In this document: in pieces, positions 47,553 to 57,395 of the stretch
How the letters are laid out: each line of letters opens with the position of its first letter
Position numbering within the stretch: position 1 is the first letter of the stretch
NCBI RefSeq assembly: GCF_000336915.1
Contig: NZ_AOMD01000033.1
Span: 54,123-118,122 of the forward strand
Reading direction: 5' to 3'
DNA from: Halococcus saccharolyticus DSM 5350
GTDB lineage: Archaea; Halobacteriota; Halobacteria; Halobacteriales; Halococcaceae
DNA: 64,000 nucleotides
Program-made: the position numbers and the translations under genes
The notes under the pieces: generated by a model
The model's database searches: none
What the model saw: the letters and a program-made list of their open reading frames with translations, nothing else
What the model was told of the DNA's origin: nothing

Positions 47553-48778
47553 CGTTGTGCCTCCGTTCGTACGGGTTCGTCGTCCGTTTCCCCGCGCCCA
47601 CGGTGCTCGTGGAGGGCGACCGCGTCCTCGCGCGAGCGGTCGTCGGGGTACAGCAGACAGGCCGTGGTGTGGTCGGTCGCAGACTCGGTAACCGAGACCG
47701 ATTCGGGATGGACCTGCGTACAGGCGTCGAACTGCTCGGGACACCGGGGCGCGAACCGACAATCGGTCGCGGGCTGGTTCGGGGTCGGCACGTCGCCCTC
47801 GATGGTGGTGAGCCGATCGGCACCGGGATTCCGGCCCGGAATGCTTTCGAGGAGTCCCCGGGTGTAGGGGTGGGCGGGGTCGGTGAACAGCGTCTCCGCC
47901 GGCGCGGTCTCGACGATCTCGCCGGCGTACATCACGTTCACGCGGTCGGAGATCTCCGAGATCACCCCCATATCGTGAGTGATGAACACGATCCCGAGAT
48001 CGCGTTCGCGCTGGAGGTCGTCGAGCAGATCGAGGATCTGGGCCTGGATCGTGACGTCGAGTGCGGTGGTTGGCTCGTCACAGATCAGCACCTCGGGATC
48101 GCAGGCCAAGGCCATCGCGATCACGATCCGCTGGCGTTGGCCGCCCGAGAACTGGTGGGGGTACTCCTTCAGCGCCATCCGTGCGTCGGGGATCCCGACG
48201 GCTTCGAGCAGCTCCGCGGCCTCGTCGGTCACATTGCGTCCACCGAGATCCCGGTGGAGATTGAGTGCCTCCTTGATCTGGTTGCCAACGGTGTAGACGG
48301 GATTGAGGCTGCTCAGCGGGTCCTGGAAGATCATGGCGATGTCGCCACCCCTGATCCGCTTGACGACCTTTTGGGGGGCGCGTGCGAGGTCGACGTAGCC
48401 GCGGGTCGTGCCCTCGCCGTCGTCGAGGACGATACAACCATCACCCTCGGGCTCGCCGTCGCCGTCACGGTACGTGACTTCCCCGGAAAACTGGTCGGCG
48501 AGGCGTTCGACGGTTTCGGGGTTGCGGTACTTGATCGAACTCCCGTCGAGGATGCGTCCCGGCGACTCGACCAGTCCCATGACCGAGCGTGCGGTGACGC
48601 TCTTGCCGGAGCCGCTCTCGCCGACGATCCCGATCGTCTCGCCCCGACGGAGGTCGAAACTCGCGCCATCGACGGCGTAGATCGTCTCCTTGTCGGTGAA
48701 GAAGGCGGTCGTGAGGTCCTCAACCGACAGGATTGTGTCTTCGCTCGTCCGCGACGCCATCGCGGTGTGCTGACTCAT
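47549..48778 (-). CDS. dppD: Dipeptide/oligopeptide ABC transporter ATP-binding protein DppD-like
   Basis: 409 aa. Walker [14 protein letters not shown], signature [15 protein letters not shown], Walker [14 protein letters not shown]-loop ITHDMG. An insert of about 50 residues ([21 protein letters not shown] and on) separates the Walker A strand from the Q-loop. The C-terminal region has four cysteines ([14 protein letters not shown] and TACLLYP). The start is set by the ATGA overlap with dppC; ATG 48760 is an alternative. Confidence 0.93.
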   Translation of the reverse strand: MSQHTAMASRTSEDTILSVEDLTTAFFTDKETIYAVDGASFDLRRGETIGIVGESGSGKSVTARSVMGLVESPGRILDGSSIKYRNPETVERLADQFSGEVTYRDGDGEPEGDGCIVLDDGEGTTRGYVDLARAPQKVVKRIRGGDIAMIFQDPLSSLNPVYTVGNQIKEALNLHRDLGGRNVTDEAAELLEAVGIPDARMALKEYPHQFSGGQRQRIVIAMALACDPEVLICDEPTTALDVTIQAQILDLLDDLQRERDLGIVFITHDMGVISEISDRVNVMYAGEIVETAPAETLFTDPAHPYTRGLLESIPGRNPGADRLTTIEGDVPTPNQPATDCRFAPRCPEQFDACTQVHPESVSVTESATDHTTACLLYPDDRSREDAVALHEHRGRGETDDEPVRTEAQR

Positions 48779-50175
48779 GCGCCACCTCCGGCAGCGGCGG
48801 CTTCTCCGCCCCCGCTCTCGCTTTCGCTTTCGGGATCGAGCGCGTCGCGGATCCCGTCACCGAGCGCGTTGAACCCGGTCACGACCAGCACGATCGCGAG
48901 TCCCGGGATGATGGAGATGTGCCACGAGGCCGTCGGGACGTACTGCTGGCCGAGCGCCACGAGGCGTCCCCACTCCGGGGTCGGCGCGGTGACGCCGAGA
49001 CCGAGGTACGACAGCGCCGAGGCGACGATGATGACGCCGCCGAGGCCGAGCGACGCGTAGATGAGCAGATAGCTAACGACGTACGGCGCGACGTGTTTTC
49101 GCATCAGCGTGATCGGCGTCTGGCCGTAGCTCCGTGCCGCGTCGACCCACTCGTTTTCGACCGTCTGGAACGCGGGACCACGCACTGTCCGCCAGAGGCT
49201 CGGCCATCTGAAGATGCCCAACAGCAACGCGATCAGGAAGGCACCGTTATAGAGGTTGGCGATCCATGTCGATCGGAGTACCTGCCCGAGCATGATGAGG
49301 ATCAGCAAGAACGGCAGCGACGCGAACCCGTCGCTGGTCACGACGATGATGAGGTCGGTGATCCCTTTGTAGTACGCAGACACCAGCGCGAGCGCCATTG
49401 CGATCGTACACGCCAGTCCCATGGCGAACAGGCCGATGAATAGGGATACCCGCGCCCCATACACCATCTCGGTAAACATGTCCTTGCCGTTCGTGATCGT
49501 CCCTAGTGGGTGGAATCGATCGTATTCGTCGTAACTACCCAGGCCGTAGTTCTGCCCCGGCGTTCCGGTCGACTGCGAGGCGAGGTTCGCCGTGCCGACC
49601 GAAGCAGTGGTCACTTCACCGACGTCTTCGTCGAAGTACTGTACTTCGTGACCGTAGGGGTTGATGATGTTCTTGTCGAGGGTCGTCGGACCGAGCGCCG
49701 GCGCGAACATCGCGAGCACGACGAACACGACCACGACGATGAAGCCGAACTGCCCCCACCGATGGTCGCGAAGCCGGTCGATCCGATCGTCGGTCGGCGT
49801 CCAGTTGGCGAATCGGTAGTGCCGGCGGAACGTGAGATAGCCGTACCAGAGCCACGCGAGCCACGCGAACGCGTACGCGAACACGAGTCCGACGCGCAGC
49901 GCCCACGCGTATGCTGGCGCGAGCCCGAGGAACGTTTCCTCCCACGCCCCGCTCGGGAGCTGATAGCCCGCGTTCGGGATCAGCTCCCGGCTGAGCAGCG
50001 TCGGTAGTTCGATCGTTCCGGTCCACGGGAGGGTGCTCGTGACGAGGTGAACCAGTGCGCCGAACTCGACGGCGACCAACGCGAGTGCGCCGAGCAGCCA
50101 GATGAGCGCCGGCCGTGGATTCGCCCGAAGCCGGGTAACGATCCCTTCGTCCTCTTGGGTGAGTTCCTGACTCAT
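48775..50175 (-). CDS. dppC: Dipeptide/oligopeptide ABC transporter permease DppC-like
   Basis: 466 aa, longer than the usual roughly 300. An N-terminal extension of about 150 residues adds two membrane helices (LIWLLGALALVAVEFGALVH and a second at about 95-112) before the normal permease. The permease part has the DppC start helix (FGFIVVVVFVVLAMFAPALG), the periplasmic-type loop HPLGTITNGKDMFTEMVYG, and the coupling EAA loop (VENEWVDAARSYGQT). Extended DppC proteins occur in haloarchaea. Confidence 0.93.
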   Translation of the reverse strand: MSQELTQEDEGIVTRLRANPRPALIWLLGALALVAVEFGALVHLVTSTLPWTGTIELPTLLSRELIPNAGYQLPSGAWEETFLGLAPAYAWALRVGLVFAYAFAWLAWLWYGYLTFRRHYRFANWTPTDDRIDRLRDHRWGQFGFIVVVVFVVLAMFAPALGPTTLDKNIINPYGHEVQYFDEDVGEVTTASVGTANLASQSTGTPGQNYGLGSYDEYDRFHPLGTITNGKDMFTEMVYGARVSLFIGLFAMGLACTIAMALALVSAYYKGITDLIIVVTSDGFASLPFLLILIMLGQVLRSTWIANLYNGAFLIALLLGIFRWPSLWRTVRGPAFQTVENEWVDAARSYGQTPITLMRKHVAPYVVSYLLIYASLGLGGVIIVASALSYLGLGVTAPTPEWGRLVALGQQYVPTASWHISIIPGLAIVLVVTGFNALGDGIRDALDPESESESGGGEAAAAGGGA

Positions 50176-50178
50176 AGA

Positions 50179-51192
50179 TTATTCCTCGAAGCTGACACGC
50201 GGGTCGAGAACCGTGTACAGGAAGTCTTGCATGATATTAATGATGACCAACAACAACACGAAGATGAACGCCAGCGCCGCCGCGAGCGGGATGTCACCGT
50301 TGATGATCGCCTGATAGAACAGCCGTCCGATCCCGTTGATCGAGAACACCTCTTCAACGATCAGTGACCCACCAAGAAGAATCGTCGCTTCGGCCGTGAT
50401 CACCGGAACCAACGGGATGAGCGCGTTCCGGAACATGTGTTTCCAGACCAGCAGGCGGTCGCTCACGCCTTTCGCTCGCGCCATCTCGACGTAGTTCGAG
50501 TTTTTGGTCTCCAACATCGCGGTCCGACCGATTCGGAGTTCGTTCCCCAGCGATGCCGAGCCGAGTACGAACGACGCGGGCAGGATCCGCTTGAGTGCTT
50601 TGAGGAACTCGGTCGGGTTGGTGAGGTTGTTGAGCGGCGGCGCGCCGATGAGCTGTGGGGTGTCAACGATGAACGTCTTCCAGTTGAAGCCGAACAGGTA
50701 CTGCTCCGAGTTCGACAGCCCCAACAGCAGGATGACCGCGAGCCAGAAGTTGGGGGCAGCGCGCCAGACGATTCCGCCGAGCGAGGCGGCGTAATCGCCC
50801 CACGAGTTCGGATTGAGGCCCGCGTAGAACCCGAGCGGGATGCCGATGAACAGTGGGATCAGGATCGCCCAGAACCCGAGCCAGACCGTCCGGGGGAAGC
50901 GCTGGGCGATGACCGCCGACACGTCCGTGTTCGGGCTGATGACCCACGACTGTCCGAGATCGAACGTGAACATGTTGATCATGAAGTCGATGTACTGTGC
51001 CCACAGCGGCTTGGTGAGTCCGAGCTGCTGTTCGATCGCCCGGATCTGATCCGCGGGCGCGTTCGCTCCGGCGATCGCCACCGCGGGGTTGATCGGGCCG
51101 GCGTACAGGATGATGTACGTCAGCGATGTGCCGAAGACGAGGACCGGCACCATCAGCGCGATCCGCTTGGCGAAGTACGTCAGCCTGCTCAT
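50179..51192 (-). CDS. dppB: Dipeptide/oligopeptide ABC transporter permease DppB-like
   Basis: 337 aa. N-terminal helix FAKRIALMVPVLVFGTSLTY, family motif GANAPADQIRAIEQQLGLTK, the EAA coupling loop NYVEMARAKGVSDRLLVWKH, and NALIPLVPVITAEATILLGG. Six membrane segments. It follows dppA after 250 bp and precedes dppC by 3 nt. Confidence 0.95.
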   Translation of the reverse strand: MSRLTYFAKRIALMVPVLVFGTSLTYIILYAGPINPAVAIAGANAPADQIRAIEQQLGLTKPLWAQYIDFMINMFTFDLGQSWVISPNTDVSAVIAQRFPRTVWLGFWAILIPLFIGIPLGFYAGLNPNSWGDYAASLGGIVWRAAPNFWLAVILLLGLSNSEQYLFGFNWKTFIVDTPQLIGAPPLNNLTNPTEFLKALKRILPASFVLGSASLGNELRIGRTAMLETKNSNYVEMARAKGVSDRLLVWKHMFRNALIPLVPVITAEATILLGGSLIVEEVFSINGIGRLFYQAIINGDIPLAAALAFIFVLLLVIINIMQDFLYTVLDPRVSFEE

Positions 51193-51441
51193 AACTCGAT
51201 TCCTCGTTGCGGTCGTCGTTCAGCACCGCTCCGGGACTGGTGGCTCTTCCCGTGGCGTCGCCACGCCTGTGTCCCGTCTCGGTGTCCTCCGTGATGCTCT
51301 CGTGTGCTGTATTCCATTACTGTGAACGTCGTCGGCACGTCGCTATGAAGCTATTGGCGGTAGTATTGCGGAATTCCCTGCGAACGCCGGTCCCGACGTC
51401 GAAACGCCGTTCAGGGCGGATCGGGGCCAGCGCGGTCTCGA
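51193..51441. other. Gap between dppA and dppB
   Basis: 249 bp without a gene. A small hairpin, GTGGC-GTC-GCCAC, lies near 51252-51264. Such a gap after a binding-protein gene often sets the excess of binding protein over permease, but no terminator-like T-run is visible. Confidence 0.35.
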
Positions 51442-53358
51442 TTACGACTGGCGCTCGCCGACCTGGAACGTGTTGTGCTTGATCCGCGACGGTCCCATCG
51501 CACCGGTCCGGGGCTTGTAGAGCCACGGATACTCCATGTGTTGGGCGACGGAGTGTCTGGTCGTGATCATCGGGACGTCCTCCCAGACGGCCTCAAGCAT
51601 CGACACGACTGCTTGGTTACGTGCTTGCTGGCCCGATTCAGTCGGGTTGTTCTGGATTTTCTCCCACGCCGACGCCGCACTGTTCGCCGCATCGGTGTCC
51701 ATCCAGTTCAGTCCGCTGACGTTGCCGCTGCTCGACGTGTCGGTCGATGGCGGGTAGAGGAGCTTCAGGAAGTTCGTCGGCTGCGGCCAGTCGGCGATCC
51801 ACCCGAGCGTGTACCCTTCGGTGTTCCCGCTGTAGGCCTGCTCGACCAGCGTCGAGAACGTGGTCTGCTTGATGCTCATGTTGATGTGAGCCTGGCGAAG
51901 CTTGTCACGCAGCAGGTTCAGGGTGCGCTTGACGATCGCGTCCGGGTAGGAGGTCATGGTGAACTCGTAGGGGTTGTTCGGCCCGTGGCCGTTCTCCTCC
52001 ATGATCTGGCGAGCCTCCTCGATCTGAGTCTGCTGGTACCCGTAGGGGTACTGCTGCGCGTGCTCCTCGTAGGCCGATCGACCACCGGGGTAGATCTTCG
52101 GCGGAACGAAGTGATACGCCGCCTTCGCTGGTTTCTTTAGGAGCTGATCGATGACCTCCTGGTTGTTGTTGACGTGCGCGACCGCTTGCCGGACGTACTT
52201 CGGAACCGAACGGCAGTTGAACCCGTAGTAGAAACACGACAGCTCCTCGGTGTGGTACACGTCCGCGTCGATACCGTTCGCGAGCTGGTAGGTCCCGTAC
52301 TCGTAACCGGCGTCGTCCGTTCCCTCGGCAGAGAGCTTGTTCTGGCTGTACTGTGCGGTGGGGACTGCCGGGAAGTCGGAGTTCTGGTTCGTGACGGTGT
52401 AGGCGTACTGCGCGGGGGACTTCGAGATGATCTGCCAGTGAGTGCCGGCGGTCATCGGCCCTTCACCGTGGTAGTCGTCGCGTGCGGCGATCTCTGCTTC
52501 GGTGCCGCTGTTGTACGTTTCGAGGGTGTACGGCCCCGCCCCGATGGGGTTCGACGACGCGAACTCGCTGTACTCCATTTCGCCGCTGGATCCCTCGATG
52601 TCGCCGACGATCCCTTCCGGCACCGCGGAGAAAGCGGCATAGGCGAGGATCTGTAGCGCCGCCGGGTTCGCCTGGGTGAGCTCTATAGTGAGCGTCCGCT
52701 CATCCTCGGCGCTCACGGCCATCGATCCCGGCTGGTAGCTGTCCTCGCTGTCGGTCTCGTGTTTGACACCGAGGTCGCCGAGGATGAAGCCCGCCCGCTT
52801 GGAGTTCGACGAGGCGGCGAGGCGTTCGAACGAGTACACGAAGTCCGACGCGGTGAGGGTGTCGCCGTTGCTGAACGTGACACCCTCTTTGAGCGTGAAG
52901 GTGTAGGTCTTGTCGCCGTTCGAGGTCTCGTACTCCGAAGCAAGTAGGTTCTCGACGGTTGTCGTCGCGTCGGGGTAGTTCGTCAGCGCGTCGAAGACGT
53001 TCATGACCACGTACCCGGAAGTCTCGTCGGTGGCCGCAACCGGGTCGAAGGTGGTCATCGTCCCGCTGTAATCCTGGACGGTCCGATCGGTCTCCCCGGG
53101 CCCCCCTTCCATCGGGTCTTGGCTCGATTGGTTGCCGGACGCGTTGGCGTCCTCGCTCGCGTTGCCTCCCGCGCTCTCGTTGGTCTCGGCGGGGCTGCTT
53201 TCGTTGCCGCTGCCACCACCACTGCCGTTGCCACTTCCGCTTCCGCTTCCGTTGTCGCCACCACCGCCACCGCCCGAACATCCTGCGAGGGCGGCTGCGG
53301 CGGCCGCACCACCGGTTGCTTGGAGGAAACGACGGCGTGACAGGTCGGATTCGTCCAT
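51442..53358 (-). CDS. dppA: Dipeptide/oligopeptide ABC transporter substrate-binding lipoprotein DppA-like
   Basis: 638 aa. Tat signal SRRRFLQATGGAAAAAALAGC gives a lipobox Cys at about 27, followed by a long Gly/Ser/Asn spacer (to about 90). The solute-binding family 5 domain follows: YVVMNVFDALTNYP, FTLKEGVTFSNGDTLTASDF, SNPIGAGPYTLETYNSGTEA, and a C-terminal domain with GYTLGWIADWPQPTNFL. Cluster 5 proteins bind peptides and also nickel or sugars; the actual substrate cannot be read from the sequence. Confidence 0.94.
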   Translation of the reverse strand: MDESDLSRRRFLQATGGAAAAAALAGCSGGGGGGDNGSGSGSGNGSGGGSGNESSPAETNESAGGNASEDANASGNQSSQDPMEGGPGETDRTVQDYSGTMTTFDPVAATDETSGYVVMNVFDALTNYPDATTTVENLLASEYETSNGDKTYTFTLKEGVTFSNGDTLTASDFVYSFERLAASSNSKRAGFILGDLGVKHETDSEDSYQPGSMAVSAEDERTLTIELTQANPAALQILAYAAFSAVPEGIVGDIEGSSGEMEYSEFASSNPIGAGPYTLETYNSGTEAEIAARDDYHGEGPMTAGTHWQIISKSPAQYAYTVTNQNSDFPAVPTAQYSQNKLSAEGTDDAGYEYGTYQLANGIDADVYHTEELSCFYYGFNCRSVPKYVRQAVAHVNNNQEVIDQLLKKPAKAAYHFVPPKIYPGGRSAYEEHAQQYPYGYQQTQIEEARQIMEENGHGPNNPYEFTMTSYPDAIVKRTLNLLRDKLRQAHINMSIKQTTFSTLVEQAYSGNTEGYTLGWIADWPQPTNFLKLLYPPSTDTSSSGNVSGLNWMDTDAANSAASAWEKIQNNPTESGQQARNQAVVSMLEAVWEDVPMITTRHSVAQHMEYPWLYKPRTGAMGPSRIKHNTFQVGERQS

Positions 53359-53385
53359 AGTCCATCGGGCAATTCGGGTGTGTTG

Positions 53386-53397
53386 TGATAAGCTTTG
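53386..53397 (-). promoter_or_regulatory. TATA-like element of the dpp operon
   Basis: Minus strand AAGCTTATCAC, about 28-39 nt before the dppA ATG. Confidence 0.4.
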
Positions 53398-53525
53398 TCG
53401 TTACCGATGGATTAATATGGCAAATTCGGCCCACAGTCGTGGGTCAAGCACCGGAATCTCCATGAGAAATGTCTTCATTCACCGTGAGTGTGGTCGACAC
53501 CGTATGCTTGTTCCAGCCGAGCAAT

Positions 53526-53535
53526 GGGTTTTACC
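53526..53535 (+). promoter_or_regulatory. TATA-like element of the 53559 gene
   Basis: GGGTTTTACC, 24-33 nt before ATG 53559. It supports that start over the longer frame from 53469. Confidence 0.4.
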
Positions 53536-53558
53536 ACGTGGATGCCTCAGCTACCGCT

Positions 53559-54092
53559 ATGCCCGAGATCGGTCCCGACACCGACCACACCGAGGCGTTC
53601 GACGCCGACACCGCTGCGCTCAAGGACGCGTGGGCGGCGACGCGCGAGGACATGAAGGCCCTTGCCTCCGAATACGAGGACGAGGGATGGGATACGCTCA
53701 CGATTTCGGCGGGTGACACCGCACCCGAACCACCCGAGGCCGGCGACGAGAACCGGTTCGGCCTGGCCCACGTGATCCCGGACAACCGGGCCGAGGCGTT
53801 CACCGAGGCCCACGCCGCCGGCGAGTTCCCGCGGTACGACGTGTTCCGGAACGAGGCTGCCGGTCGGGTGTTCCTCGTGACCGTTCTCCTCGATCCAGCC
53901 AGCGAGACCGCCATCCTGCTCGCCGGGTCGTTCGAGCGCCACCTCTCGACGGAGCTCGCACAAGCGGCGAGCGAGGCCGACGAGATGTACACTCACGTCC
54001 AGACGCTCGACGGCACGCAGTTGGGGTCGTTCCGTCACGACGATCCCGAGAAGTTCTTCCCGGGAGCCGACGCCGTTCCACGAGACGACTGA
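53559..54092 (+). CDS. Conserved haloarchaeal hypothetical protein
   Basis: 177 aa from ATG 53559 (MPEIGPDTDHTEAFDADTAA). Soluble, acidic alpha/beta protein. Recognisable core: DEGWDTLTISAGDTAPEPPE, FGLAHVIPDNRAEAFTEAHA, FPRYDVFRNEAAGRVFLVTV and DPASETAILLAGSFERHLS. No catalytic motif. It precedes the CBS/glyS operon by 48 bp and may be co-transcribed. Confidence 0.75.
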   Translation: MPEIGPDTDHTEAFDADTAALKDAWAATREDMKALASEYEDEGWDTLTISAGDTAPEPPEAGDENRFGLAHVIPDNRAEAFTEAHAAGEFPRYDVFRNEAAGRVFLVTVLLDPASETAILLAGSFERHLSTELAQAASEADEMYTHVQTLDGTQLGSFRHDDPEKFFPGADAVPRDD

Positions 54093-54140
54093 ACACGAAA
54101 GTGTAACGACTTAGTAGGCGGGCGGCCCAGTGGGTTCATC

Positions 54141-54998
54141 ATGAACGTCGCCGATGCGATGACGCCCCGCGACGCGCTCGTCACCGTCTCGTTGCCGGGC
54201 ACGCGCGACGACGCGCTCGAATACCTCCAGGAACGCGAGTTTTCCTCGGTCCCCGTCGTGAAAGACGAGGACGGCGAGGAGACGTTCCGTGGGCTGGTCT
54301 CGCGCCAGACGCTGATCGAACGTCCCGACGAGGACCAGCTCGCGCTGCTCGCCGAGAACGGCCCCACCACGACCGCCGACACGGCGATCGAGGACGCCGC
54401 CCACCTGATGGTTACCGAGGGCGCGCGCCGAGTGCCCGTCGTCGACGGCCGGCTGGAGGGAATCGTCACCATCACCGACGTGATCCGCGCGATCGCCGAG
54501 GGCGAGGTGGCGGGCGACACCGAGGTCGGCGACCTCGCCTCTCGAACGGTGAACACGGTCTACGTCGACACGCCGCTCACGGTGGCCGAACGCGAAATCT
54601 CCTACGCCGACGTTCCCTACGCGGTGGTGCTCGGCGACGACACCGAGATGTGCGGCGTCCTGACCGAGGTCGACATCCTCGACGTCGCACGCATCGTCGA
54701 GGGCGAGGCCGACACCGGCGAATCGATCGCGAACCAGGACGACGAGTGGATGTGGGAGGGAATCAAAGCGGTCGGTAACCGGTATCTCCCGACCCGAAAC
54801 GTCGAAATCCCCGCCGAACCCGTCCGGGAGTTCATGACGAGCGACGTCGTCACCGTCGGGAAGACTCAGCCCGCACGCGAGGTCGCCCAGGCGATGCTCA
54901 CTCACGACATCGAGCAGATCCCGCTCGTGAGCGGCGGCGAACTCGTCGGCGTCGTCCGGGACGCGAACCTGCTGGAGAACCTGTATGACCGATCCTGA
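54141..54998 (+). CDS. Four-CBS-domain protein
   Basis: 285 aa, four CBS motifs in two Bateman pairs. They begin at about MNVADAMTPRDALVTVSL, TADTAIEDAAHLMVTEGARR, LASRTVNTVYVDTPLTVAER and VREFMTSDVVTVGKTQPARE, each followed by the valine/glycine-rich strand (VPVVDGRLEGIVTITDV; IPLVSGGELVGVVRDANL). CBS pairs bind adenine nucleotides. The gene overlaps glyS by 14 nt, so it may report nucleotide state to, or be expressed with, the tRNA synthetase. No catalytic domain is attached. Confidence 0.92.
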   Translation: MNVADAMTPRDALVTVSLPGTRDDALEYLQEREFSSVPVVKDEDGEETFRGLVSRQTLIERPDEDQLALLAENGPTTTADTAIEDAAHLMVTEGARRVPVVDGRLEGIVTITDVIRAIAEGEVAGDTEVGDLASRTVNTVYVDTPLTVAEREISYADVPYAVVLGDDTEMCGVLTEVDILDVARIVEGEADTGESIANQDDEWMWEGIKAVGNRYLPTRNVEIPAEPVREFMTSDVVTVGKTQPAREVAQAMLTHDIEQIPLVSGGELVGVVRDANLLENLYDRS

Positions 54999-56796
54999 CG
55001 CTCCGCGCGATGCGGCCGACGGCGCGAAGGACGACGCGGAGGCTGCCAGCGGGGCGTCAGGGGCCGCCGACGCCGGGACGGTGGTCGAGCTCGCGAAACG
55101 CCGCGGCTTCTTCTTCCCCGCGAACGAAGCCTACGGCGGCACCAGCGGCTTCTACACCTACGGTCCCGAAGGTGCGGCGCTGAAGCGCAACCTCGAAGCC
55201 GCGTGGCGCGACCGGTTCGTAACCCGTGAGGGCCACATGGAGATCGACTCGCCCACGGTGACCCCCGAAGCGGTGTTCGAGGCGTCGGGCCACCTTGACA
55301 CGTTCGACGACATGATCGTGGAGTGTCCCGAGTGTGGGGCGACTCATCGTGCCGATCATCTCGTCGAGGACAACACCGATATCGAGGAGGCCGAATCCCT
55401 CGATACCGAGCGTGTCGCCGACCTCATCGCCGAACACGCGATCGCGTGTCCCTCGTGCGGCACGGCGCTCGCTGACGAGTCGGTCGACGCGTTCAACCTG
55501 ATGTTCGAGACCAACATCGGGCCGGGCTCGTCGTCACCCGGCTACCTCCGACCCGAGACCGCCCAGGGAATGTTCGTGGAGTTCCCCCGGCTCGCCGAAT
55601 ACGCGCGCAACCAGCTCCCCTTCGGCGTCGCCCAGATCGGTCGGGGCTACCGCAACGAGATCAGCCCCCGGCGGTCGTTGATCCGTGTCCGGGAGTTCAC
55701 GATGGCCGAACTCGAACACTTCGTCGATCCCGAATCCGACGAGCCCCCGATCGAGCGGGTCGAAGACGTCTCGGTACCGCTGTACTCGGCGGCCACTCAG
55801 GACGGGGAGGACGACGGCGACGTTACGTGGACGACGATCGGCGAGGCGCTCGCCGACGGAACGATCACGAGCGAGTGGGTGGCGTACTATCTCGGGATCG
55901 CGCGGAAGTGGTACGACCGGATGGGCGTCGACATGGACCGGTTCCGGTATCGCCAGCACCTTCCCGGCGAACTTTCTCACTACGCCAGCGACTGCTGGGA
56001 CGCCGAGGCCGAGATCGACGGCAACTGGATCGAGATCACCGGATTCGCCGACCGTGGCGCGTACGACCTCTCGAAACACGATACCTACTCCGACGAGGAC
56101 TACTCGGTGTTCAAAGCCTACGACGAGCCACGAACGACCGAACGGCCCTCGATCGATCCCGATATGAGCGTTCTCGGACCGGAGTTCGGGGGTGCGGCCG
56201 GCGACGTCGCCGACGAACTCGCGGCGCTCGCTGCGCGCGACCCGTCGGCGTTCGAGGGGAGCGAGGTCGCGGTCGAAGTCGACGGTGAGACCCACACCGT
56301 GCCAACCGAGGCGACCGGTTTTGCAGTTCGTGAGGAGACGGAAACCGGCGAGCACGTCACCCCGAACGTCATCGAACCGGCGTTCGGCATCGGACGCGTG
56401 CTCTACACCGTCCTCGATCACGCCTACCGCGAGGACGAGGTCGAGGGCGAATCGCGGAGCTACCTCGCGCTGCCCGACGAACTCGCACCCACGTTCGTCG
56501 GCGTGTTCCCGCTGATGGACAAGGATGGATTGGGCGAGCGCGCGCGGGCGGTTGCGGCCGATCTGCGTGAAGCGGGCCTTGCAGTGACCTACGACGACTC
56601 GGGCAACATCGGCCGGCGGTACCGCCGGCAGGACGAGGTCGGGACGCCCTACTGCGTCACGGTCGATTACGAGTCCTTGGAGGAGGGGACGGTGACGGTG
56701 CGTGAACGCGATTCCACAGCACAAAAGCGGGTCGCGATCGAGGAGCTGCCGTCCCGGCTCGCGGCGTTCCGGGCGGGCGAACCGTTCGACACCTGA
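54985..56796 (+). CDS. glyS: Glycyl-tRNA synthetase
   Basis: 603 aa class IIa enzyme. Motif 1 region FFFPANEAYGGTSGFYTYG; zinc-type cysteine pairs CPECGATHRAD and CPSCG; LRPETAQGMFVEF; motif 2 GRGYRNEISPRRSLIRVREF; motif 3 EPAFGIGRVLYTVLDHAY. The C-terminal anticodon-binding domain is TFVGVFPLMDKDGLGERARA and on. The N-terminus has an Ala/Asp-rich extension of about 30 residues. Alpha2-type archaeal/eukaryotic GlyRS. The TGATG overlap couples it to the next gene. Confidence 0.96.
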   Translation: MTDPDAPRDAADGAKDDAEAASGASGAADAGTVVELAKRRGFFFPANEAYGGTSGFYTYGPEGAALKRNLEAAWRDRFVTREGHMEIDSPTVTPEAVFEASGHLDTFDDMIVECPECGATHRADHLVEDNTDIEEAESLDTERVADLIAEHAIACPSCGTALADESVDAFNLMFETNIGPGSSSPGYLRPETAQGMFVEFPRLAEYARNQLPFGVAQIGRGYRNEISPRRSLIRVREFTMAELEHFVDPESDEPPIERVEDVSVPLYSAATQDGEDDGDVTWTTIGEALADGTITSEWVAYYLGIARKWYDRMGVDMDRFRYRQHLPGELSHYASDCWDAEAEIDGNWIEITGFADRGAYDLSKHDTYSDEDYSVFKAYDEPRTTERPSIDPDMSVLGPEFGGAAGDVADELAALAARDPSAFEGSEVAVEVDGETHTVPTEATGFAVREETETGEHVTPNVIEPAFGIGRVLYTVLDHAYREDEVEGESRSYLALPDELAPTFVGVFPLMDKDGLGERARAVAADLREAGLAVTYDDSGNIGRRYRRQDEVGTPYCVTVDYESLEEGTVTVRERDSTAQKRVAIEELPSRLAAFRAGEPFDT

Positions 56797-57395
56797 TGAG
56801 CGAGGTCGGGCGGCGCGCGGTTCACGTCAGCGGCACTCTCCTCCCGGCGGCGTATCTCGCCGATTTCGTGACGTATCGGCAGTTCCGGTGGCTGATTCTC
56901 GCGGGGGCTGTCGTCGCGCTCTGTCTCGAAGCCGTCCGACTGTTCATCGGCCTCGATTGGCGACTGTACGACACGCTCACCCGGGAGTACGAACAGGACA
57001 ATCTCGCTGGCTACGCGCTCTACATGATCGGTGCGACCGCGGTCGCGTTCGTGTTCGAACCGCGGGTCGCGCTCCCCGCAATCCTGATGCTGACGATCGC
57101 GGACCCGATCAGCGGCCTGCTCGGCTCGGGCGAGCTTCGGACCGCGAAGCAGGCGTCGGTGCTCGCGATCACCTTCTCGATCTGTTTCGCCATCGCGATC
57201 CCGTTCGTTCCGGCTATCCCTGCCGTTTCGGGGGCGATCGCTGCGACGATCGCCGATGGAGTGAAACCCGTCGTTCGGGGGTACGTGATCGACGACAATC
57301 TCACGATCCCGATCGCCGCGGCGGTGGCGATCGCGGTCGGACTCCGCGTTCCTCTCCACACCGTTTTGCCCCTCGGTATCGGAGGTCTCATATGA
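56796..57395 (+). CDS. Polyprenol/dolichol kinase-like membrane protein
   Basis: 199 aa with six to seven membrane helices. N-terminal RRAVHVSGTLLPAAYLADF (the E/R-x-x-H start of dolichol/phytol kinase family), central ADPISGLLGSGELRTAKQAS (the D-x-x-A/S-x-x-x-G catalytic loop), and C-terminal ADGVKPVVRGYVIDDNLTIP (the DDNLTIP signature). The family uses CTP to phosphorylate isoprenoid alcohols. Likely role: recycling of dolichol for protein N-glycosylation or of archaeal isoprenols. Coupled to glyS and to khtT. Confidence 0.85.
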   Translation: MSEVGRRAVHVSGTLLPAAYLADFVTYRQFRWLILAGAVVALCLEAVRLFIGLDWRLYDTLTREYEQDNLAGYALYMIGATAVAFVFEPRVALPAILMLTIADPISGLLGSGELRTAKQASVLAITFSICFAIAIPFVPAIPAVSGAIAATIADGVKPVVRGYVIDDNLTIPIAAAVAIAVGLRVPLHTVLPLGIGGLI